Under the pieces are notes generated by a model, which saw only the letters and a list, made by a program, of their open reading frames with translations, had not been told where the DNA came from and searched no databases. This document shows, piece after piece, positions 6,153 through 10,803 of a stretch of 10,803 nucleotides of DNA. Position numbers and translations under genes: made by a program. Within the stretch, counting starts at the first letter, position 1, and each line of letters starts with the position of its first letter. The DNA is from an uncultured Desulfobacterales bacterium (lineage in GTDB: Bacteria > Desulfobacterota > Desulfobacteria > Desulfobacterales > JAFDCJ01): NCBI GenBank assembly GCA_945787595.1, contig CALZJV010000352.1, positions 1-10,803 on the forward strand. Direction: 5' to 3'.

Positions 6153-6707
6153 CTATCCTTCACGCAAGGCGGGATTTTCAAGCTTGGGTGAGACGGGATC
6201 CAAATTTTTAATTTTTTCCGTCAAAACATTCAGATTGGTGATAAATGTCAGACAGTGGGAATACCGGTGGATGAGATTAAATGATTTGGCGGATAAGCTT
6301 TCTACCGCCTGCTGACGGTTATGTTCCATATGAATGTAAACCCCGGCCGCCTTGATCAACCCTTTCAACGCCTGGTGTTCATCGCCGGTTGTCTGCTGCC
6401 AGATGCGCTCCAGATGATCATGGAACTCAAAGAATAGGCCATTATTCCATATGACCAGTGATTGCAGGAGTGAATCATCCAGACCGGTTGCTGAGATTTG
6501 CTCCAGGACGCGGTCATAGCGATTCAGGCGATCTTGAATATAATTTACATATCCTGCAGCGAGTTTTTCAGCCAGCCATTTTTCGGCGGCAGCCTGATAT
6601 TCGGATGGCTCCATTTGCACCAGCGCTTCCACAAAGGCTTCTGAAAGTGTATTGCGGATATCGCGCGACAATCGATCGTTAAAGGGATCAAATTCATCAG
6701 GAGACAT
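6153..6707 (-). CDS. DUF309 domain protein
   Basis: The 184-residue soluble protein carries a DUF309 domain at about 85-148, recognised by WNNGLFFEFHDHLERIW (N88/N89, H96, E100, W103), then ALKGLIKAAGVYIHMEH with the typical L-x-G-L-I-K-A-A helix and H126/H129. The family is helical, and its H, E and W positions are its most conserved; no activity is established. Residues 1-80 are an extra helical N-terminal part (EAFVEALVQMEPSEYQAAAEK) that is longer than in minimal DUF309 proteins. The start is ATG 6707, with GGAAA about seven bases before it. It lies 53 bases after the YqeY-like gene and 43 bases before the TraB/GumN start, which suggests one transcript. Nothing in the context fixes its function. 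Confidence 0.82.
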   Translation of the reverse strand: MSPDEFDPFNDRLSRDIRNTLSEAFVEALVQMEPSEYQAAAEKWLAEKLAAGYVNYIQDRLNRYDRVLEQISATGLDDSLLQSLVIWNNGLFFEFHDHLERIWQQTTGDEHQALKGLIKAAGVYIHMEHNRQQAVESLSAKSFNLIHRYSHCLTFITNLNVLTEKIKNLDPVSPKLENPALREG

Positions 6708-6760
6708 TTTTCTTTTCCAGGGTGATTCAGGATATTTTTATGGAACCTATTTTTTACCTG

Positions 6761-7255
6761 CTAGTCCCACTCATTTAATATTTGATTCACCTGCTTACCG
6801 TCAGCCAGCTTGCCGAAATGTTTCATCACAGGTCCCATCGCCTGCATTTTATTTTTATATTGAGAAAAATCGATATTGGCCTTAATCCAGGTGGCAATCT
6901 CTTGCCGGGAAGCTGTTGCGGGCAGGTAGGATTGTAAAATTTGCAGGTATTCAGAGGTTTCTTCTTTTTTGAATTCCAGAACCGTTTGTTCTGATTTTAC
7001 AAGCCCTTTGATAATTCCGAGAATGTCATCGTCGGTAATTTCTATTGGCTTTTTAGGGCGCGTGGATTTTTTGCCGCTTTCCAAAATCAGAGGGACGGTC
7101 AGTTTGGGAAACTCTGCCATTATTTGGCGCATCGTGTTTCGAACCTCCGGTTCCCTTTGCAGCATGGCCTTTTTCAGATCCTTTTTTAGCTTGTCATGCA
7201 GGGATATCGACATTTCCTGGCTCCAGCCATACCCCTCCTTAACACCATCAGTCAT
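6761..7255 (-). CDS. yqeY: GatB/YqeY domain protein
   Basis: The 164-residue product is a YqeY-type protein, related to the tail domain of the GatB amidotransferase subunit that binds tRNA. The N-terminal helix-rich part has the usual LHDKLKKDLKKAMLQREPEVRNTMRQI. The middle has IEITDDDILGIIKGLVKSEQTVLEF, and the end has YLQILQSYLP, MGPVMKHFGKLADGKQVNQIL, matching the K/M-G-x-V-M-x-x-x-x-x-L-x-G-K pattern of the family. The cellular role of free-standing YqeY is not settled. ATG 7255 has an excellent AGGAGGG; M15 (MSISLHDKL) matches the usual family start and has its own weaker AGGA, so the first 14 residues may be an extension. It heads a probable operon with DUF309 and TraB/GumN. In many bacteria yqeY lies beside rpsU, which is not seen here. 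Confidence 0.9.
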   Translation of the reverse strand: MTDGVKEGYGWSQEMSISLHDKLKKDLKKAMLQREPEVRNTMRQIMAEFPKLTVPLILESGKKSTRPKKPIEITDDDILGIIKGLVKSEQTVLEFKKEETSEYLQILQSYLPATASRQEIATWIKANIDFSQYKNKMQAMGPVMKHFGKLADGKQVNQILNEWD

Positions 7256-7331
7256 GTTGACCCTCCTGTAAACTTTTTTTAACTTGTGCCTATCCTAAAA
7301 TCGGTTATAATCAGTTTGGGCACTCAGTCGT

Positions 7332-7428
7332 GTTTCCAATCCAGAAATGCGGATTTTTGCCCAAGGTCAAGGAAATCAAGCGTTTGTGCGGAGACGTAGC
7401 TGGCTACGTCGCACAATGGAATGGAAAC
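7332..7428. repeat. 97-base element with terminal inverted repeats and an inner hairpin
   Basis: The ends GTTTCCAATCCA (7332-7343) and TGGAATGGAAAC (7417-7428) are inverted copies with one mismatch in twelve. Inside, TTGTGCG (7384-7390) pairs with CGCACAA (7410-7416) and ACGTAGC (7394-7400) with GCTACGT (7403-7409), giving a 14-pair hairpin with a three-base bulge. The right end touches the stop codon of the thioesterase gene, so the structure would form at the 3' end of the GNAT-folA-thioesterase transcript. It could protect or end that transcript, or be a non-autonomous mobile repeat. Confidence 0.6.
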
Positions 7429-7892
7429 TAACTAAACTTCGGCGGCAGCGGCGTATCTGAGGCCAATCCTTTGCCGGAAAGAATGATCAGCGTCGACGTC
7501 CCGTGGGCAAGGATTTTGCCTTTGGCATCGGTTACAAATGCATCAGCGTATCCCAGGGTTTTTCCCAGTTTTATCTGACGACCTTTGGCGATAAGTTTGC
7601 CGCTTACGGCCGGAGCGAGATAGTTTAATTTTAAATCGACGGTGGTCGCACCGGCGTTCTGATCTTCAATCTCGTAAAATAGCGCCCAAAACGCAGCAGC
7701 ATCGATGATGGATGCAAACACGCCGCCATGGACCAGCCCAAAGGGTTGTAAATGCTTTTCGGCCAGATCGATCTCCAGGACTGAAAATCCGAGCCCCACA
7801 TCCTTGATCTTCATAGAAAGCAGCTCAAAATAGGGGCTTCGGTTTACCAGTTGATTGACGCGCTTGATGTACTCCGGATTCAATTTTTTCAT
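7428..7892 (-). CDS. PaaI-type hotdog thioesterase
   Basis: The 154-residue protein has a single hotdog fold (about 36-138) of the PaaI/4HBT class, which hydrolyses acyl-CoA or aryl-CoA thioesters in the cytoplasm. The signature GLVHGGVFASIIDAAAFWAL contains H56-G57-G58 at the start of the central helix and the acidic D64 used for catalysis in this class. TTVDLKLNYLAPA (83-95) is the usual strand after the helix, and GKILAHGTSTLIIL is the last strand. The length fits the family. The start is ATG 7892, one base after the folA stop (TGA-T-ATG), which points to translational coupling. Which CoA ester it uses cannot be read from the sequence. The stop is immediately followed by the structured element at 7332-7428. 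Confidence 0.9.
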   Translation of the reverse strand: MKKLNPEYIKRVNQLVNRSPYFELLSMKIKDVGLGFSVLEIDLAEKHLQPFGLVHGGVFASIIDAAAFWALFYEIEDQNAGATTVDLKLNYLAPAVSGKLIAKGRQIKLGKTLGYADAFVTDAKGKILAHGTSTLIILSGKGLASDTPLPPKFS

Positions 7893-7893
7893 A

Positions 7894-8382
7894 TCATCTC
7901 TCAGAGTTTACCCGTTCATAAATATAAAAATGATAAGGTTCCGGCCCATCAATAAATTCGGTTTTTTTAATCTTAAAGTCAGCTTCAGGAATCTCGGGAA
8001 AAAAAGTATCCCCGGGGATGTCTCTGGGTATAACCGTTAAATAGATCCTGTCGGCCAAAGAAATTGCCTCATGATATAATTGTCCGCCTCCGATGATAAA
8101 AGCTTCGCTCTCGTCGATCGGAATTGATTTGAATGCCCGGTTAAGATCTTGAGCAATTATGCAACTCGGCGCCTGATAATCGGTCTGGCGGGTCACCACA
8201 ATGTTGGTTCTTCCAGGAAGTGGACAAGACAGGGACTCATATGTTTTTCTTCCCATAATCACAACATGACCGAGGGTGATCTCCTTAAACATCTTTTGTT
8301 CGCCGGGAATTTTCCAGGGGATATCTCCCTGGTGGCCGATAACGCGATTTGATGCCATGGCAACGATTAAGCTAATGAGCAT
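7894..8382 (-). CDS. folA: Dihydrofolate reductase
   Basis: The 162-residue protein reduces dihydrofolate to tetrahydrofolate with NADPH and supplies one-carbon metabolism. Motifs along the chain are VAMASNRVIG (8-16), GDIPWKIPGEQKMFK with W23 and the catalytic acid E28, IMGRKTYESL (42-51) for NADPH phosphate binding, LPGRTNIVVTR (55-65), IIGGGQLY (96-103) and GDTFFPE (124-130). All expected positions are filled and the length is normal, so the enzyme should be active. The GEQ segment replaces the more common PEDL but keeps the acid. The start ATG 8382 follows AGGAGG at optimal spacing; this ribosome site overlaps the stop of the GNAT gene. No thymidylate synthase gene is next to it in this window. 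Some deltaproteobacteria use ThyX instead, which is not visible here. Confidence 0.96.
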   Translation of the reverse strand: MLISLIVAMASNRVIGHQGDIPWKIPGEQKMFKEITLGHVVIMGRKTYESLSCPLPGRTNIVVTRQTDYQAPSCIIAQDLNRAFKSIPIDESEAFIIGGGQLYHEAISLADRIYLTVIPRDIPGDTFFPEIPEADFKIKKTEFIDGPEPYHFYIYERVNSER

Positions 8383-8394
8383 ACTGGTCCTCCT

Positions 8395-8859
8395 TTATAA
8401 ATCCAGCTCCAGGTAACTCGGGTTTTGAAGAGGATTATAACAATAGGCTTGAATGGTTCGGAATTTGAGGGAATGATAGAGTCTTTTGGCTGCCTTCATG
8501 GATTCAATGGTATCCAGGCGCATCTTTTCATACCCTATTTCACGGGCTCTGTCGATGACCGCACATGTTAGAGATCTTCCGATATCGCGGCCCCGATACT
8601 GCGGGATCACAAAAAGTCTTTTCATCTCACAAATTTTGATCTCCAAGGGCCGCAAGGCCACACATCCCACCATGGTAGCGCAAACCTCAGCCAGCAGGAT
8701 GCAGCCTAGAGGCGGCGCATAATCACCAGGCAGCGTGGCCAGCTCCCGGCTGAATCCCTGGAATTCAAGATCTAAACCGAGGGAGTCTGCATACTGAACA
8801 AAAAGATTACGAGCATACAGATAATGTGCTTCGGTTTGCGCACTGATAATTTGGATCAT
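8395..8859 (-). CDS. GNAT family N-acetyltransferase
   Basis: The 154-residue protein is a GNAT acyltransferase that moves an acetyl group from acetyl-CoA to an amine. Motif A is clear: CEMKRLFVIPQYRGRDIGRSLTCAVIDRA (77-105), a strand followed by the pyrophosphate-binding loop and helix. IGYEKMRLDTIESMKAAKRLYHSLKF (108-133) is the motif B region, and AYCYNPLQNPSYLELDL forms the last strands; the tail is typical of the subgroup with PxxxxxYLELDL. In the loop the canonical Q-x-x-G-x-G/A reads QYRGRD, with aspartate at the last position. Substrate is unknown. ATG 8859 is chosen; TTG 8865 just before it is also open and neither has a strong ribosome site. It is the first gene of a three-gene operon with folA and the thioesterase. 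Confidence 0.88.
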   Translation of the reverse strand: MIQIISAQTEAHYLYARNLFVQYADSLGLDLEFQGFSRELATLPGDYAPPLGCILLAEVCATMVGCVALRPLEIKICEMKRLFVIPQYRGRDIGRSLTCAVIDRAREIGYEKMRLDTIESMKAAKRLYHSLKFRTIQAYCYNPLQNPSYLELDL

Positions 8860-8908
8860 GGTCAATCACATTATCATTTTTTTGAAGATTGATTTAATAG
8901 CCTATCAA

Positions 8909-8937
8909 TTTATATGCTAAACCCCCACAAAGGGCAA
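8909..8937 (-). promoter_or_regulatory. Candidate sigma-70 promoter of the GNAT-folA-thioesterase operon
   Basis: On the minus strand TTGCCC (8932-8937) and TATAAA (8909-8914) are separated by exactly 17 bases, matching four and five of six consensus positions. Transcription would start near 8902, about 43 bases before ATG 8859. The AT-rich setting raises the chance of a fortuitous match. Confidence 0.45.
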
Positions 8938-8945
8938 GTCTAAGT

Positions 8946-9071
8946 CCATATGATGGTTTGAGACTCATCGCTTACCTAGCCGGCTCGGAACATAACTTGG
9001 ATGCAAGATCTGCTGCGGAACTGGTGACTGTCTCGGAAGCATTCGGAATTCTTACCATAAATTACGCTTGA
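8946..9071 (+). pseudogene. Possible relic of an Rrf2-type HTH regulator
   Basis: The plus frame reads SPYDGLRLIAYLAGSEHNLD, then ARSAAELVTVSEAFGILTIN, and stops at TGA 9069-9071. YDGLRLIAYLA resembles the first helix of Rrf2 proteins (typically xYGLRxLxxLA), and ARSAAELVTVSEAF resembles their helix-turn-helix (xxIAExxxIxxxFLxKIL). There is no start codon and the frame ends after about 42 residues, where a full Rrf2 protein needs about 130 to 150. It appears to be a degraded fragment; the match is by eye and could be fortuitous. Confidence 0.3.
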
Positions 9072-9088
9072 GCCAAGTAAGATTTCGG

Positions 9089-9117
9089 TTGAAAATAGCG
9101 CGAAATAATAATAGAAT
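9089..9117 (+). promoter_or_regulatory. Candidate sigma-70 promoter of gspF-gspG
   Basis: TTGAAA (9089-9094) and TAGAAT (9112-9117) each match five of six consensus positions and are 17 bases apart. The predicted start near 9124 leaves a leader of about 65 bases before ATG 9190. This supports gspF as the first gene of its transcript. Confidence 0.5.
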
Positions 9118-9189
9118 TGAACTCAAGAGATTATTGTTATGCGAATAGTGGTACAAAAATTTGTATACCAAAAGATGCGGTGGTAAGCC

Positions 9190-10416
9190 ATGCCGGTATT
9201 TGAATACACAGCCCTGGATAGCAGGGGGAAAACCACCTCCGGTATTATCGATGCCGAAGGGGCTCAGGCCGCCCGCCAGAAACTCCGTACCTCAGGGATT
9301 TTTCCGGTATCCATCAAGGAGACTCTCGAGGCAACACCGAAAAAAGCATCTAGGACATTCGCCCTGACCCGCCGGCTGGGACGCATAAAGCCGGTCGAAG
9401 TTTCGATGATGACCCGTCAGCTCGCAACTTTAATAGGGGCCGGGTTCCCGCTGGTCTCAGCCCTGGATGCACTGGTTCCGCAGACCAAATCCCATCGTTT
9501 TAAAAAAATGTTGGCCCAAATAAAAAACTTGATCGTGGAAGGCAACAGTTTTGCCCAGGCGCTTTCGAAATATCCCGGAGCTTTTTCACCCTTGTATATC
9601 AATATGGTGCGCGCCGGAGAAACATCCGGTACGCTAGAAATTGTTTTGGAGCGGCTGGCGGATATTACTGAAAAACAACAGGCCTTGATGAACCGGATCC
9701 AGACAGCCCTAGCCTATCCGGTATTTATGATGGTGATCGGCACTGTCGTTTTGCTCGTGTTAATGATCTACATAGTTCCGAGCATCACTTCAATTTTCGC
9801 TGATATGGACCAGGTTCTTCCAACACCTACCCGGATTCTGATCTTTTTAAGTGATTTTTTTAAATCCTACTGGTGGAGTATTATAATTGTTCTTATCGCC
9901 ATCGGGGTATTTTTTAACCGGGCTAAAAAGACCACAAAGGGTCGCTATTGGATCGATAAAACCTTTTTATTATTACCGGGCATGGGTATTTTATCCAAAA
10001 AGCTTGCAGTGGCCCGGTTCGCGCGCACCCTGGGTTCTCTGCTGGAAAACGGGGTTTCCATGCTGATTGCCATGGACATCGTAAAAAATATTACCGGCAA
10101 TATCCTGATCGCCGACTCCGTCGAAACGGCCGCTATCGAAGTCGGCAAGGGTCAGGGCTTAGGCGCAGCTCTTTCCGGTAGTGGAATTTTTCCCCAGTTA
10201 TCCATTCAGATGATCCAGGTCGGGGAACAAAGTGGACAACTGGAAAACATGTTGACTAAAATCGCAGACGTATATGAAAGAGAGGTGGAGACCAGTATTT
10301 TGCGTCTTACATCATACCTGGAACCTGTAATGATTTTGGTAATGGGATCGATCGTCGGCTTTATTGTTCTGTCGATATGCCTGCCAATATTTGAAATGAA
10401 CCAATTGATTCGGTAG
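9190..10416 (+). CDS. gspF: Type II secretion system inner-membrane platform protein GspF
   Basis: The 408-residue product is the polytopic platform protein of the type II secretion machine, which anchors the assembly ATPase GspE and drives pseudopilus growth. The N-terminus MPVFEYTALDSRGKTTSGII (1-20) and AEGAQAARQKLRTSGIFP are classical GspF. Two T2SSF repeats follow, at about 72-195 (MTRQLATLIGAGFPLVSALD, RAGETSGTLE) and 274-397 (FARTLGSLLENGVSMLIAMD, VGEQSGQLENML). Membrane helices lie at about 173-197, 226-243 and 376-402. The length is typical and there is no damage. ATG 9190 has GGTGG upstream at good spacing. The related PilC of type IV pili has the same fold, but the neighbouring gspG and the FEYTALD start favour GspF. 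gspE, usually directly upstream, is absent here. Confidence 0.94.
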   Translation: MPVFEYTALDSRGKTTSGIIDAEGAQAARQKLRTSGIFPVSIKETLEATPKKASRTFALTRRLGRIKPVEVSMMTRQLATLIGAGFPLVSALDALVPQTKSHRFKKMLAQIKNLIVEGNSFAQALSKYPGAFSPLYINMVRAGETSGTLEIVLERLADITEKQQALMNRIQTALAYPVFMMVIGTVVLLVLMIYIVPSITSIFADMDQVLPTPTRILIFLSDFFKSYWWSIIIVLIAIGVFFNRAKKTTKGRYWIDKTFLLLPGMGILSKKLAVARFARTLGSLLENGVSMLIAMDIVKNITGNILIADSVETAAIEVGKGQGLGAALSGSGIFPQLSIQMIQVGEQSGQLENMLTKIADVYEREVETSILRLTSYLEPVMILVMGSIVGFIVLSICLPIFEMNQLIR

Positions 10417-10453
10417 GGGAGAGCAGCTGATTCTAACTTAAGGAGTTTTATAA

Positions 10454-10803
10454 ATGTTTCAGAAATTAAGACATAAAAACCAGGGATTTACGCTGATTGA
10501 GCTAATGGTTGTCATCATCATTCTTGGTATTTTAGCTATGTGGGTTGCACCGAAGATCATGAGCCGTCCTGGAGAAGCCAAACAGGTGAAAGCCCGCTTG
10601 GATATCCAAAATCTGGAAACCGCTTTAAAACTGTACAAACTTGACAACGGTTCGTATCCGAGCACCGAGCAGGGACTCCAGGCGCTGGTGGAAATGCCTG
10701 AAACCGGGCTAGTACCCAAAAAATGGAAAAAAGGCGGTTATCTTGAAAAGGGCAGGGTCCCTAAGGACCCCTGGAGCAATGACTTTATTTATCTGTCTCC
10801 CGG
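10454..10803 (+). CDS. gspG: Type II secretion major pseudopilin GspG, 3' end outside window
   Basis: The first 116 residues of the major pseudopilin are visible. A short basic leader [11 protein letters not shown] is followed by the prepilin peptidase site, with cleavage after G11 and F12 to be methylated; E16 is the conserved +5 glutamate in [11 protein letters not shown] hydrophobic helix (12-33) leads into the GspG-specific region [20 protein letters not shown], then [26 protein letters not shown] (53-78) and [14 protein letters not shown], the calcium-binding part. This STEQGLxALV block separates GspG from minor pseudopilins and type IV pilins. ATG 10454 follows AAGGAG with eight bases between. 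It begins 37 bases after the gspF stop and is surely cotranscribed. The remaining C-terminal residues, roughly 30, lie beyond the right edge. Confidence 0.95.
   Translation, partial: MFQKLRHKNQGFTLIELMVVIIILGILAMWVAPKIMSRPGEAKQVKARLDIQNLETALKLYKLDNGSYPSTEQGLQALVEMPETGLVPKKWKKGGYLEKGRVPKDPWSNDFIYLSP

Larger units (their letters stand above)
8866..9189. other. Divergent intergenic region with two promoter candidates and a regulator relic
   Basis: This 324-base gap separates the minus-strand GNAT operon from the plus-strand gspF. It holds one good promoter candidate for each side (8909-8937 and 9089-9117) and, between them, a plus-strand frame resembling part of an Rrf2-type regulator. No terminator or RNA gene is recognised. 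Confidence 0.6.

Noticed and set aside
9148..9166. Possible sigma-54 site (TGGTAC with TTTGTA) before gspF
   Set aside because: The -24 GG is present but the -12 GC is replaced by TG. The sigma-70 pair at 9089-9117 is a better match.

Overview
The window reads as a chromosomal stretch of a Gram-negative bacterium of moderate GC. The secretion genes (gspF, gspG), the exported TraB/GumN protein, the periplasmic-binding-domain sensor kinase and the overall gene style fit a Desulfobacterota (deltaproteobacterial) genome. That placement is an inference from gene content; there is no rRNA or other marker gene to confirm it.

Layout. Minus strand, 1-2331: a membrane sensor kinase (signal peptide, SBP_bac_3 domain, one membrane helix, PAS, PAS, HisKA/HATPase) that is split by a frameshift near 1057 and runs off the left edge. 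2332-2831: a 500-base gap holding a long imperfect inverted repeat (2468-2602). 2832-3149: a small DUF6122-type membrane protein. 3219-3246: a perfect 13-base inverted repeat. 3324-3731: a soluble protein of unknown family. 3732-4184: a gap with a possible decayed gene end. 4185-5003: a six-helix voltage-gated potassium channel with a C-terminal zinc ribbon. 5022-5140: seventeen tandem heptamers just upstream of the channel. 5180-7255: yqeY-like, DUF309 and exported TraB/GumN genes, read in that order on the minus strand. 7332-7428: a compact element with terminal inverted repeats and an inner hairpin. 7428-8859: a tight operon of a GNAT acetyltransferase, dihydrofolate reductase (folA) and a PaaI-type thioesterase. 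8866-9189: a divergent intergenic region with a promoter candidate for each side and a relic resembling an Rrf2 regulator. Plus strand, 9190 to the right edge: gspF and the start of gspG of a type II secretion system.

How the genes fit together. GNAT-folA-thioesterase is almost certainly one transcript, with gaps of 12 and 1 base. yqeY-DUF309-traB is probably a second one, and the channel may follow it across the heptamer tract. gspF-gspG begin a secretion operon that continues outside the window; gspE and gspD are not upstream of gspF here. No defence system, CRISPR array, tRNA, rRNA or transposase is visible. I see no complete undescribed system. The most unusual signals are non-coding: the inverted repeat at 2468-2602, the heptamer tract and the element at 7332-7428. 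The frameshifted kinase and the unknown 135-residue protein are also worth a look.
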